Of a stretch of 64,000 nt of DNA, positions 45,102 through 54,954 are shown piece by piece (the first letter of the stretch is position 1; each line of letters begins with the position of its first letter). A program made the position numbers and the translations under genes. This DNA is from Cristatella mucedo (Eukaryota > Bryozoa > Phylactolaemata > Cristatellidae), in assembly GCA_009760855.2 (NCBI GenBank), contig WPIO01000043.1, forward strand, positions 744,001 through 808,000, given 5' to 3'. The notes below the pieces were generated by a model. It worked only from the letters and a program-made list of their open reading frames with translations. It ran no database searches and was not told the origin of the DNA.

Positions 45102-45687
45102 CTAATTTTTTAGTTTTTGGGAATATAATCCTCGTCCAATTTTCTCTCTCACACTTCCACCATACCCATCAGGTCTTGTTCTCTCTCCAGTAGGTATAAT
45201 TGATTTTATTGCTTTCTCAACTTCTTTATATGTTTTTGGATCATTCTCTTTAAGAGCTTCTGAACTGTCTTCTACTTCTTCCTCTTCAATTTTTACTTTT
45301 TTTTTAGTTTTTGGTTTAAGTTTCTCAAGCATTGCACGTTTAATCTATAGATCCATTTCTTTCATCTTTCTATCATAATCTTCTGTTTTGTTTCTCAATT
45401 TCATATTCTAATTCTTTCTTTCTCCTTTCCTCCTCAAGCTTATCATTCATCTCTCTTCGTTTATTAGCGTATTCTTGATCTATCTTTTCTTTTTTAGTTT
45501 GTAATTCAGTAATCTTCCTTGCTTGATGCATTTCAATTCCTTTATTAGCAATGTTCATACTTAAGCCAGTTAATCCGGTTAAAACAGGTGCTAATTTCCC
45601 AACACCATCGCGTACTTTATCTAAAACACCAGACCCATGATACTTTCCTCTCATATTTCCATGACCAGTCCTTATATAGCTACCCAT
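45102..45687 (-). pseudogene. Coiled-coil virion-type protein, element A copy, broken
   Basis: The N-terminal frame 45,373-45,687 has a basic start, a glycine-rich amphipathic stretch (GSGVLDKVRDGVGKLAPVL) and a long charged helix (KKEKIDQEYANKRREM). A frameshift near 45,385 and an in-frame TAG near 45,345 separate it from the C-terminal frame 45,102-45,332 (acidic patch, then DGYGGSVREKIGRG). The copy at 62,538-63,134 keeps both parts together. Adenoviruses place a membrane-active or core protein (VI, X) next to hexon; a comparable role is only a guess. Confidence 0.65.
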
Positions 45688-45696
45688 CTCTCTATA

Positions 45697-46557
45697 CTAC
45701 TTTAAAATTTCTATTGTAGCTATAACATCTTTAATTGTATTTAGTCTATTTCCATTTTGATCTTTTAAAGTAATCATAAAACTACTCAATGATTCTATAT
45801 CACCCCTTGTCGGTAGATACATTATGTTTGGAATATGTAAATCAACTTTTTCACCTGGTGATATTTCTTTTACACCAATAATATATAAAGATCCTGATTG
45901 TTCTAAAACCCCTGTTCTTTTCTCTATAAAATTAAGTTCTGGATTAACTAAGTCGCAGTCAACACTAATCCATTCAATGTCATTGAAATTAGAGGATTTC
46001 ATTTTATTCCATGCTGTGTATGTTACAGCGAAGTAATGTGATTTTTTATTTTTTTTATCTTCTTCTCTTCCATCACCATAATCGTAATCAGGGGCGTATG
46101 TTCCTTGTTCCTTTGTATTAAAGCCAAGGGTATCTCCAATGTTATTAATAACACCAGATATATCACTTGCTAGTAAAACAACATACTCACCCACTACTTT
46201 CATAACTATTTTATCACCTTCACCAACACTAAAAATAATTCCACTACTTTCTCTTCTTGAAGGATTGTAGAGTGATAAAGCACCATCTAATCCTCTGTTT
46301 AATGCTGCAACAAGTCTAGTAGTATCGTAATAACCAGGAGGAACAGAAATGGAGTAGTTATTAGCTGATGTAGGATTATTTTTAAACCAAAGCATATCGT
46401 TTTCTAATGCGGTAATTTTTACAATGCTTTTATACGTGTAAGTAAATTCTATTCTTCTTAGCCCAACTTTTTTATACCCAGATTTAGGACCAAGTGTTAT
46501 TGTGGGATAGTTATTTTTATAATCTATATCGGAAGTTCCTGCTAACCTAATCCTCAT
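45697..46557 (-). CDS. Penton-like minor capsid protein, paralog 2
   Basis: An intact 286-codon frame. It shares with its neighbour and the element B copy the N-terminal VGLRRIEFTY block, the IGDTLGFN block, WISVDCDLVNPE, LHIPNxMYxPTRxDI and a C-terminal DQNGNR...ATIEI block. By position between capsid and core genes it is the likely single-jelly-roll penton (minor capsid) protein, by analogy with Polintons. Its start codon overlaps the end of paralog 1 by 11 bp and follows 'atatagaaaatg'. Confidence 0.6.
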   Translation of the reverse strand: MRIRLAGTSDIDYKNNYPTITLGPKSGYKKVGLRRIEFTYTYKSIVKITALENDMLWFKNNPTSANNYSISVPPGYYDTTRLVAALNRGLDGALSLYNPSRRESSGIIFSVGEGDKIVMKVVGEYVVLLASDISGVINNIGDTLGFNTKEQGTYAPDYDYGDGREEDKKNKKSHYFAVTYTAWNKMKSSNFNDIEWISVDCDLVNPELNFIEKRTGVLEQSGSLYIIGVKEISPGEKVDLHIPNIMYLPTRGDIESLSSFMITLKDQNGNRLNTIKDVIATIEILK

Positions 46558-47623
46558 TTTCTATATTCATTTTACTTTTTTCTATAATTTTTTCTATAAT
46601 TTTTTCTATAGTTGTTTGAATTTTTTCCATACTCCTTTCTATACTTGTTTCTATACTCTTTTCTATACTTGTTTTACCTTTTCTAATAACTATTGTAGAT
46701 ACAACATCTGTAATTGTATTAATCCTATTTCCATTTTGATCTGTTAATGCAATTTTATAACCACCTAACTTTACTATATCACTCCTTGTAGGTACGTACA
46801 TTACATTTGGAATATGTAAATCAACTTTTTGACCCGGAGCAATATCATCTGTGTCGATGAGATATAGAGATCCTGACTGTTCTGAAAACCCTTTTCTTTT
46901 CTCTATATAATTATTTTCTGGATTAACTAAGTCGCAGTCAACGCTTATCCATTTTACACCTGTATTATCAGGTTGAATCATTTTGTTCCATGCTTTATAA
47001 GTTCCAGCAAAGTACATAGCTTTTTCTACTGCTTCATATACTGTTCCACCAACCATGTCACGATCAAAAGTTCCCTGTTCATTTGAGTTAAAACCTAATG
47101 TATTTCCAATACTATAAAACTCAGGTTTTTTTTCAATGAAAGAGTTGGCTCCAAGAAAAACAACGCTATCACCAGCTACTTGCATAACTATTTTATCATC
47201 TACATCAACGCTAAATCTTATTCCACTTCCAGCTCTTCCATTATATAGTGCTGGTGTAGGAGCACCAGTACCAGGAGTACCATCTCTATTAGGAGGAGGA
47301 TCTTTTTTCTTAAGTGCTAAAGCTGCGTTTAAAGCAAGAACAATTTTATTAGTGTCATAAGTTCCTGAAGTTTTAGGAGTACCATTTGCTTCTTTTCCAA
47401 AATCAATTTCAATATATTGAGGATTACCAACATCTCCAAGAGAAAACTTAAACCAAAGTCTGTCATTTACACCCTTAAAGACATTTGATATAGTTCTATT
47501 TACATACGTAAATTCTATCCTTCTCAAGCCAACTTCATTGTATGCAGAATTTTCTCCTAAATTAATTGAGGGATATAATGTTTTATAGTCAGAAGACGAA
47601 GTTCCACTTAATCTTATAGTCAT
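46547..47623 (-). CDS. Penton-like minor capsid protein, paralog 1, with repetitive C-terminal tail
   Basis: An intact 358-codon frame, homologous to paralog 2 over its first 300 residues but with a Pro/Gly-rich insertion (near residues 100-115) and a C-terminal tail of Ile-Glu-Lys repeats (IEKIIEKIIEKSK type). The tail is encoded by repeated 'tatagaaa' units that double as copies of the element's start-site motif ahead of paralog 2. Confidence 0.6.
   Translation of the reverse strand: MTIRLSGTSSSDYKTLYPSINLGENSAYNEVGLRRIEFTYVNRTISNVFKGVNDRLWFKFSLGDVGNPQYIEIDFGKEANGTPKTSGTYDTNKIVLALNAALALKKKDPPPNRDGTPGTGAPTPALYNGRAGSGIRFSVDVDDKIVMQVAGDSVVFLGANSFIEKKPEFYSIGNTLGFNSNEQGTFDRDMVGGTVYEAVEKAMYFAGTYKAWNKMIQPDNTGVKWISVDCDLVNPENNYIEKRKGFSEQSGSLYLIDTDDIAPGQKVDLHIPNVMYVPTRSDIVKLGGYKIALTDQNGNRINTITDVVSTIVIRKGKTSIEKSIETSIERSMEKIQTTIEKIIEKIIEKSKMNIENED
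46556..46670 (-). promoter_or_regulatory. Array of seven TATAGAA-type motifs before penton paralog 2
   Basis: On the minus strand 'tatagaaa' or close variants occur at about 46,557, 46,579, 46,592, 46,605, 46,637, 46,649 and 46,661, within the coding tail of paralog 1 and directly upstream of the paralog 2 start. The single-copy form precedes many genes of both elements. Confidence 0.55.
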
Positions 47624-47633
47624 TTTCCTTATA

Positions 47634-48267
47634 TTATATTTCTATAATTTCTATAACAACAGCAATTTGTTCACCACCAAAATCTAACAACTTCAAGTTT
47701 TGATCAGTAATTTTAATATTTATATCACTGATAATTTCAGTAGAAACATTGTGGTATTCAGGGGTATTTGGTTCATACACCATTGTATCCCATGGATAAA
47801 AGTCGAAACCAAAACTTCTTAAAGCTTGAGTTTCGATTCCAATTATAAAACTTGTTCCAGGAGCAACTAGATTACAATTAACAAGAACAAGTTTTACATC
47901 TGCAAAACTTACCTGCTCTTCAGAATAGAACTTTTTGTTTGGAGTACAAACAGTGGCTATAATATTTGGATATGTCTCTAAAAACTTGCTATCCGTTGTA
48001 TAAGCAGGTTTAATGAATAAAAAAAAACTTTAGAAATAGATGATTTACTTGCAATAAAACTCCACCCAATAGGCATACTAATCCATGAGTGTGCAGTCCT
48101 TCTCCCGAATTAGGTTGCAGTGATTTTATATGGTCAAGAATACTTTGTTGTTTTATACTTCTTTTTTCTATATTCTCTAATTCTTCTTTCATATTAGTAA
48201 GACTCTCTACAAAATTATCTTCTGTAATTTTCTTTATATCTTCTTTCAGTAACCCACGGGTGTTCAA
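47634..48267 (-). pseudogene. Third minor virion protein, frameshifted
   Basis: A helix-rich N-terminal piece (48,010-48,267, 'KKITEDNFVESLTNMKEELE') and a C-terminal piece in another frame (to a TAA at 47,634-47,636) are separated by at least two shifts, one at the A9 run near 48,021-48,029. The C-terminal piece has 'ADVKLVLVNCNLVAPG' and 'ITDQNLKLLDFGGEQIAVVI', resembling the end of the penton-like proteins (DQNGNR...). It may be a very divergent penton-like paralog, or the tail of the basic protein upstream. Confidence 0.45.
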
Positions 48268-48810
48268 TAATTGTAGGTAAAGTATCTTCTATAGCAGTTG
48301 TAAATTGAGGTGTGTTAGGTTCTATAGCAGGTTCTATAACACTTGCATCGGGTTCTATACTAGGTTCTATAACACTTACAATTGGTAAAGCAGTTTTCCT
48401 TTCTTTTCTTTTTTTCTTTGGGGTACTTATAATAGGTTCTATACTAGGTTCTATAACACTTACAATTGGTAAAGCAGTTTTACTTTTTTTCCTTTTTTCT
48501 TTGGGGTACTTATAACAGGTTCTATAACACTTGCATCGGGTTCTATAACACTTAAAGTTGGTAAAGCAGTTTTTCTTTTTCTTCCTCTTTTCTTTGGGGT
48601 ACTTATAGCGGGTGGTTCTTCAACTTCTTTTATACTTCCTTTCTTAATCTTTGGAGTACCAGTAGATGGATTAACATTAAAACCTTCTGACACTGTTTTT
48701 TGAGCACCATCAAGAATTTCTCTTATTTCTTGATTAGCTGCATGAGTCTTTGCTTGATTGATTCTGTTAATTACTTTTTTAGGTTCACCAGATTTAATTA
48801 ATATCAGCAA
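48268..48810 (-). pseudogene. Basic repeat protein with AT-hook-like units
   Basis: The clean frame is 48,460-48,810 with no ATG (it opens on TTG); a related frame continues left to about 48,268. It contains repeats of about 110 bp encoding STPKKRGRKRKTALP...VIEP, i.e. Lys/Arg-Gly-Arg basic clusters like AT hooks or nuclear localisation signals. It is probably the C-terminal part of the gene at 48,804-49,175, shifted by one base near 48,810. A DNA-condensing core protein is a plausible guess. Confidence 0.5.
48280..48550 (-). repeat. Tandem repeat of about 110 bp with TATAGAA motifs
   Basis: Units containing 'ggttctataacactt', 'attggtaaagcagtttt' and 'ctttggggtacttata' recur three times in 48,300-48,620. 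'ttctata' occurs about nine times in 48,280-48,550, the same motif as the gene-start element, read on the minus strand. Confidence 0.75.
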
Positions 48811-49175
48811 TTGCTTTCCCCAAAAACCAAAGAAATATCTTTAGGTTCTTTAGGTTTAGGCTGTATCGCCTTTTCAATTAGTTTATTAGTCTCCATTTGT
48901 ATTGCAAGTTTAGGTCTCATTACTCTAAGTTTATTAAAATCAACACCACCTGAATCATTTTTTGAATGCTCTAAAGCACGTTCATTTAGTTTATGTTCTA
49001 CTTGATCTCTAGCAACAATTTCGGCTTCTATTCTTGCCATTTCTTGACCATTGTTAAGTATGGTTGCAACATTTAACTTGTCCAAATTACTATGTAGGTT
49101 TTCTAAATCAAGAGCTTCTTGAACACTCCATTCGTATTTTCTATTTTTATTTTGAAACAACTTTCCTTTAATCAT
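48804..49175 (-). CDS. Virion-associated protein, N-terminal part
   Basis: A 123-codon frame starting 'MIKGKLFQNKNRKYEWS', helical and charged, with an 'ERALEHSK...GVDFNKLRVM' block that I associate from memory with capsid-region proteins of Maverick-like elements. It ends at a stop where the next frame (to 48,460) begins with overlap, consistent with a one-base shift. Function unknown. Confidence 0.5.
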   Translation of the reverse strand: MIKGKLFQNKNRKYEWSVQEALDLENLHSNLDKLNVATILNNGQEMARIEAEIVARDQVEHKLNERALEHSKNDSGGVDFNKLRVMRPKLAIQMETNKLIEKAIQPKPKEPKDISLVFGESNC

Positions 49176-49205
49176 TCCTTTCCTATTAACTATTGAAAAT
49201 AGTTA

Positions 49206-49849
49206 TTAGTTGTTTTCCTTCTTCATCAACAGACCAAGATCTTCTTTTTTTTCAGTCTTAGTTAGATCTATAACACAATAACCAAATTCTTCCCTTGTCA
49301 TAGAATCAACCCAATCTTTAAATTGCTTTCTATATATATCACCAACATATGAACGTCGTATATATTCGTTATTGTTTTGTTTGAATATTATTATAAAGTT
49401 TACATTGTTTCTTATAGTTCTTTTAGGAACATTTGTAAATCCTTGAGAAAGATAAAATATATTCATTTTTTATGCTTTCCTCTAGTAAAATAATCTGATA
49501 TAGTACTTTGATCTTCATTTATAACATCGTCTAACACAACAACATTTCTACATTTCTTATATGAATCAACATCTGGCGTTTCATCTACTCCACCAACCCA
49601 AACAAATGCAGGGTTCTCTTTTTTCATACTTATAAATCCGCGATACATTGGTTGATCTAAACTTGTTGCAATAATAGTACAAGCATCATACTTTAACTTT
49701 AATGAACATATCCAATTCATTATTAATTGTGTCTTACCACACCCACTAGGACCTAAAACTAACGCTCTAATAGGTATTTTAAGTAATGGTTCTTCATGAC
49801 CTGTAGCAGTATCCTGTCCAAAGTCCTAAGGTTTAACTTTCAAAGACAT
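49206..49849 (-). pseudogene. ATP: DNA packaging ATPase (FtsK/HerA, A32-like), broken
   Basis: It starts at ATG 49,847-49,849 after 'aatatagaatg'. Codon 8 is TAG (49,826-49,828). The next frame (to 49,463) has the Walker A GPSGCGKT (49,731-49,754) and Walker B NVVVLDD (about 49,523). Close to 'YFTRGKHK' an A6 run (about 49,467) shifts the frame into 49,206-49,466, which holds the C-terminal 'NIFYLSQGF...RTIRNNVNFIIIFKQ' block typical of the family. A32-like ATPases pump viral DNA into capsids. Two breaks make this copy non-coding as written. Confidence 0.85.
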
Positions 49850-49878
49850 TCTATATTAAATTTTTTTCATATTTGTGT

Positions 49879-50169
49879 ATGGAGATTTATTGTATGAAGT
49901 GTAAAAAGTCGACTGATACAATCCATGAGGAGTATGTTGAGGTGGATAGCACAAAAGGAATGAGAGGAATGATAAAAGGAATTTGTACAATCTGTAGAAA
50001 AAAGAAATCAAAGTTTGTTAGACTAAGAAGTAGTGTTGTTCCAGTTGCTGTTCCAGTCGCTGTTGGTGAAGGATCTTTATCTCAAGGAAGAAGAATTGGA
50101 AGAGGAGCAAGTGAACAACAAATAATTGGTGAGATTAAAAGCGCAATAGATAAACTAAAAAAAAAGTAA
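49879..50169 (+). CDS. Small zinc-ribbon protein
   Basis: The ATG at 49,879 gives MEIYCMKCKK; a TTG two codons upstream is less likely. CxxC at the N-terminus and CTIC about 30 residues later form a zinc ribbon of the DUF5679 type, followed by a low-complexity Val/Pro linker and a basic helix. Such ribbons are frequent in Maverick-like elements and giant viruses; their role is unknown. It is divergent from the ATPase (30 bp between starts) and just upstream of the protease. Confidence 0.65.
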   Translation: MEIYCMKCKKSTDTIHEEYVEVDSTKGMRGMIKGICTICRKKKSKFVRLRSSVVPVAVPVAVGEGSLSQGRRIGRGASEQQIIGEIKSAIDKLKKK

Positions 50170-50180
50170 AATCATCAGCT

Positions 50181-50540
50181 TTGACAGATATAGAAATAAA
50201 TAATTATATAAAAGAATTAGATATAAAAAACTTTAGAGGTGTCTTTGCAAGAGATGAACTAACAAAGCCTTTAGAGAATGAATGTCTTATTTGTAACACT
50301 GGAAAGTCAGACCTTGCAATATATCACTGGATTGCATTAAAGAAAGAAGGACCTAAGTGTTTTTACTTTGATTCTTTTGGAGCACCACCAATGCCAGAGG
50401 TAATAAGTTACTTCGGTAATATACCATCTTTTCAAACATTTCAATTACAAAAGTTCAATCAGAAAGATTGTGGAAGATGGTGTCTAATCTTCTTAAAACT
50501 AATGGATTGACTGATTTTGGAACAACGATGGAATTATTGA
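50181..50540 (+). pseudogene. PRO: Adenain-like cysteine protease, start and end damaged
   Basis: The frame shows the adenain order of catalytic residues: His (YHW, residue 49), Asp (YFDSFG, residue 64), Gln (FNQKDC, residue 94) and Cys (CGRWC, residue 97), plus the N-terminal FRGVFARDEL block. This enzyme matures capsid proteins in adenoviruses and Polintons. The expected start position is TTG (50,181), not ATG. A one-base shift near 50,495 replaces the last residues and ends the frame at 50,510, while homologous-looking sequence runs on to about 50,545. Confidence 0.85.
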
Positions 50541-50574
50541 TTTGATTTAAACAAATTATTTACCCTTTATAGAA

Positions 50575-51063
50575 ATGGAAATCCAAAATAAGAAATTCGT
50601 AGTTCTTGAAAACGCTTCAGTCATAATTCCAAAGGGAAAACCGGCTCGAGTTCACATTGAAGAGAGGACTTCAAAAGATTCTAAGCAATATTACAACATG
50701 TGGTTATACATCACTGAAGACATAATGCCATCTATTAAAGACATTGCAAAAAGGTCTAGTAAGAAACTTGATTTCAAGGGATATGAATTGAGTAAAAGGT
50801 CTACAATTGGAGTTAGAATTGATTTTGGTATCAAGCCAAGTATATTCTTTGATTAAAAAAATAAACAGTTGAAGTTCAGTTCTATTGCTGATGTAGTTAA
50901 TAAATTTGGAAGTGACTTTTCTATTACTGGAGTTCTCGATGGTAGTTATGTTACTAAAGACTCTTACAACTCCGAAGAAAGACTTAATATTAGATTGAAG
51001 CTTGATCAAGTTAAAGTCTATGACTCTGTAAAACGAGGAGAGTTCAATCCTGCTGATTATTAG
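50575..51063 (+). pseudogene. Hypothetical protein with an in-frame stop
   Basis: Starts at 50,575 after 'tatagaaatg'. The first part (93 codons) ends at TAA 50,854-50,856; the second part (to 51,063) continues in the same frame without its own ATG. This suggests one gene of about 160 codons with a nonsense codon, although two genes are possible. The N-terminal part is rich in beta-type sequence (KPARVHIEERT); no family is recognised. Confidence 0.5.
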
Positions 51064-51121
51064 ATTATTAAAAAATAAAAACAAAAATAAAAATTAGTTA
51101 GGTTAGTTATTTTTTTTAATA

Positions 51122-52101
51122 TCACTGTATTCTAACTTTTTTAACTAAACTAATCTCAATAACATCTAAAGGACTAGGTGTTCTAAATCCTACGTAACTT
51201 AGTACAGGATAACTAAGATCGAATGTTATTACTTTTTTATTACTTTCTTCAATGATAGCAAGATTTTTTATAGAATTACTTAATGTCAGCATATAATCAC
51301 CTTCGACGCCTGAGTAAGGTAAATTAAGTAAATTAGAAGGAAGAAAGTTTGGTGAGTAAAACCTATGATAGCAGTTAGTAATTAAATTATCATATTCTTC
51401 AGACAACTTTTCTACTGTTACTGATATTGTTGACGTAATAGTTCTGTAAGGTATTCTAGTTGCATTATCGTCTTTTAGAACAAATGATTTATTTTCAGCC
51501 GTTCTCCCATAAACATTACAATAAGTATCATCTTTAACAATGTTAGTATTATCATTATTTATTCTATTGATATCTCTTATTTTTATTTTATATTTGTGTA
51601 TAGAGGTTTTTTTAAGTTAATGTCAGATAGTTTTGCTAGTGTTATGTCAGTGGTGTTGTTAGATAAATTAGTAATACTTTTAGCTCCTATTATTCCTTCA
51701 AGAATCAATGACTCGTGGTTAAAAAGTCTATTTGTTCTTAGAAATGATGTATAAGCTCTTTCTCTTGTGTATGAACAATCATTTGTGTTATTAGCTATTA
51801 ATCTATCTACTTCTAGAGTTCCGTCTATTACTTGTCCTCCTTCTGTTCCAACCTTCGTATCAAGATACTGTTTTGTAGATAAATCATTTCCATTAACAGG
51901 ATAACTTATGTTTACATATTTCTTTGACCTAGCAGATAAGTCTCCTCTTACAATATCATCAGAGTCTTTTCTAATATAATTATTATCAGCAAACGTTTTA
52001 CTTACTACCTCTAATTCACTAATAGTAGAACCAACATTTGCTATTCTATTTTTACCAAGATTTAGAGTTCCATTCATTTCTAATAATCTTCTGCTAAGCA
52101 T
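51122..52101 (-). pseudogene. Tail-fibre-like protein A, frameshifted
   Basis: The N-terminal frame 51,583-52,101 starts with an MNGTLNLGKNRIANVGS repeat followed by 'YPVNGNDLSTKQYLD', i.e. the phage-fibre-like unit (new strand, 'PVN..D..TK.Y.D'). A shift near 51,585-51,595 leads into a second frame, open without ATG to 51,122. Its start codon lies right after the stop of fibre B (52,103-52,105). Probably a trimeric virion fibre or receptor-binding protein by analogy with phage. Confidence 0.6.
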
Positions 52102-52102
52102 T

Positions 52103-52973
52103 TTACGTTGTTGCTATATAAACAAAGATATTTAATTCTTTTTCAAATAAGTTTGAACCAGATATAAAAGTTGATGATTGAACAAGTTTTTTATTTTCAT
52201 CAAGTACATACCCACCATGTAACTGGTCTTGTAATGGTACTAATGTTTCTGGAAGGGGTTGTAGTATACCTTTTTTCCAGTTGTATATTCATACAATGTT
52301 GTAACAACAAGTAAACCTCTAGGGATAATGGTATCACTTAAAGTAGAGATCCATCGACCATTAATTGTTTTTCCATATAAAGATGTTGTTAAAGACCCAT
52401 CTACTGTTGCTCTAAAACGTATTACAGTAATATTTCCATCTGATACTTTATTTAGATATTTAAAGTTTACACCGTCATTAGGATTAACAGGTTCGTTTTC
52501 AAAGAAGATAGAGTATCCATTCATATCTAAATTTCCGTTGAGAGTTCCACCTGTTATTTTAAGGAAGTTAGAGTCCATATACGATTTATTTGGAATATCC
52601 TTATCAGAAGTAGGAGGTCCTACAACAGATACATTTCCATTTGCAGTTAGTATTCCATTAATAGTTCCACCAGTCTTAGATAATTTACTATCTGCATAGT
52701 CTTTAGTTGCAGCATCGCTAGGGTTTACAGGATTTGCTAGTTCTATTAGCTTATAATTTTTCATATCGATATCTCCATCAGCTGTAGTTCCTCTTGACAC
52801 TTTTGTAACGAAATTGGTATCTATATAGTTTCTATTTACCGCATCTCCAAGATCAACAGGATCACCTAAATCCTTTATTAAATTTCCGTTCATACTTAAA
52901 CTACCTGTAAGTACATCACCACTTTTTTAATGTAATTTGTTATACCAATTCTTCTTCTTTTAGGTCTAGACAT
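52103..52973 (-). pseudogene. Tail-fibre-like protein B, two frameshifts
   Basis: Starts at ATG 52,971-52,973 after 'gtatagaaatg' with a basic MSRPKRRRIG leader; an A6 run near 52,925 shifts into the main frame (52,240-52,893). That frame holds three repeats of the type NLIKDLGDPVDLGDAVNRNY, LIELANPVNPSDAATKDYAD and an L-NMNG strand, then a C-terminal head-like domain. A second shift near 52,253 leads to the end at 52,103. Sequence before the first repeat reads GDVLTGSL, the same as the GDTMTG motif of phage fibres. Confidence 0.6.
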
Positions 52974-52975
52974 TT

Positions 52976-53842
52976 CTATACAATAGTAAAAAGAAAATCA
53001 ATATAAGTTATTCCACCTGCAACAGTAAATTTATCTATAGCATATCTACACGTTCCATCAGTGTTAATTATTAAGACTAGATTACCACTAACTCCATAAG
53101 TATTATCAGTAGATAACTCTACGTAAGACTTTGTTTTGTCGGTTGCAAACATAACACCACTCACCATTTTAAAGTTGGGTAGTACACCGGGAAAGACTGT
53201 TTTAAGATTAATCATATACGCAACAAAATCTCCAGTGGTTGCTACAATAGGCTTATCACTTGGTGTGAGTTGTTGCAGTTGAAATTTATCCCCTGTACTA
53301 CCGTTAGCGGTAATACTTAAACCAAGCATATCAAGATAAAATATAGATGGATAAGTACCAGAGCCTGCTCCAAAATACCTAAACGATATTTGTTTATTAT
53401 TATCTGCATATTGTTTTGTTACAGTATCAGAGTCTTTTAAGTTGGTAATATTCTTATTTCCCATATTCATACTTGCAGTTGCTTTACCTTGAAACACTTG
53501 TGTCATATTTTTTAAGAGTCCATAGTTAATCACTTTATAAGGTCTTAAATCACTGTATACAGTTCCATCAGCAGAGTTTCCTGATATACCAAAAAAATTC
53601 TTACAATTCAACTGTGAAATCATCTTTCCATTAGTCTTTGAAAGGAACCCTGACATACTTGAAACAGTTGCTAAATCACCTATAACATTTGTAGCAATAC
53701 TTCCTCCAAAGTTTGAATTAAAACCATAGCTCAAGTTTATTGCATCACCAGCATTAAGAGGGTATGCTAAGTTGGTTACTCTATTTCCATTAGCGTTAAG
53801 ATCACTGTAAATAGAACCATTAATCTTTCTAACTTTTTCCAT
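52976..53842 (-). CDS. Tail-fibre-like protein C
   Basis: An intact 288-codon frame. It begins KINGSIYSDLNANGNRVTNL, then 'AYPLNAGDAINLSY', and has a central NMGNKNITNLKDSDTVTKQYAD repeat; the C-terminal 130 residues are beta-rich and unlike fibres A and B. It is divergent from the membrane-protein gene across 13 bp ('ttacttataatat'). Confidence 0.65.
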   Translation of the reverse strand: MEKVRKINGSIYSDLNANGNRVTNLAYPLNAGDAINLSYGFNSNFGGSIATNVIGDLATVSSMSGFLSKTNGKMISQLNCKNFFGISGNSADGTVYSDLRPYKVINYGLLKNMTQVFQGKATASMNMGNKNITNLKDSDTVTKQYADNNKQISFRYFGAGSGTYPSIFYLDMLGLSITANGSTGDKFQLQQLTPSDKPIVATTGDFVAYMINLKTVFPGVLPNFKMVSGVMFATDKTKSYVELSTDNTYGVSGNLVLIINTDGTCRYAIDKFTVAGGITYIDFLFTIV

Positions 53843-53855
53843 TTACTTATAATAT

Positions 53856-54954
53856 ATGAAGAATAAAAAGGAAAAGGTGTTGATAGTATAAAAGAAGGAG
53901 TAGATACAACTAAAGAAGTCGTTTCAGGCATTACAACAGCAACTGAAGTAGGCATTAAAGCAGTTATAAAAATAGTACCTAAAGTTGCCATGAAGCTGTC
54001 CTTACAGGCCTCAAACAAGATCGCAAAGATCGTTCCAAAAGTATTACAATCTTTCAAGGTCATTGGAACAGCTACAAAAGCTCTAGGAGGATTTCTATCA
54101 GGAGTAACAGGAATAGTAGATCTTGGTTTGTTTATAAAAGAAATTGTTGATGACATATCTTCTGGAAAGTATGGACAAGTCTTCTGGAAAACAATGTCAG
54201 ATAAAAAAGAAGGACCCTCAAAGATGGTTACAAGTTTGGAAGTAAGTTTCTACATTAATGAGATATTATTAGAAGCTGAAAAAACAAACAGTGATTGGTA
54301 TTTAGATCCTAGTAAGTTTTTATCTGATACTTTTGGAGAAGAAGTTTCTTGGGATGCAACTCAACTTGATCCAATAGCTTGGAAAAAGAACTTCCTTGAA
54401 ATGAGAGGAGGCTTTTTACCTGCTATTCCAGCCATCATCGCTAGCATTGCAAGTGTAATAGGAACTGTTGGCTTAGCAGTTTCAATAACTGTAGCAGTTG
54501 CAGGATTGATAAAAAAAATAGTAGATGAAACAATGTATACTGCTAGAGCACCTAAAATGAATACTCATGAAGAGAGAATGAGTGCTTTGACACTCCAAAA
54601 AGAAAGATACAATAATGCTATTGTAGACTTGAAAAACATGATAGAACTACTTGAAAAAGGTGTGAATATAGATCTAAGTGATAAAGTACAGAATTCAGAA
54701 GTAAAAAACAGATTAACTTATCTTAATAAGGGAAGAGAGCTTGTAGAGAAAGGAGGTGTTAATTATAGTGAAGATTTAAAAAGAGACATAAAAAAGTAGA
54801 AGCTTCTACTGTTGGTGGTCGTAAAACTTGTGACTATAAAGCTGAGAGTGCAATCCTATTGAGTACTCTTTTTGCGCAAGGTAAGAGTCAAGAAGAAATA
54901 TATAATGAAATGATTAAACTTAGAGATGATCTCAAAAGAAGATGTAAGAACTAA
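53856..54954 (+). pseudogene. Membrane-type protein, frameshifted at both ends
   Basis: The main frame is 53,990-54,799 (269 codons). Upstream, the same frame is open to about 53,870, while the likely ATG (53,856-53,858) is in another frame across short A runs. Downstream, an A6 run (about 54,790-54,795) leads to a frame ending TAA 54,952-54,954. A hydrophobic stretch 'LPAIPAIIASIASVIGTVGL' and the next 20 residues look membrane-spanning; flanking parts are helical. No family is recognised; virion membrane-active protein is a guess. Confidence 0.55.

Noticed and set aside
46547-46557. Fusion of the two penton-like genes
   Set aside because: The frames differ and each has its own start; they overlap by 11 bp rather than being joined.
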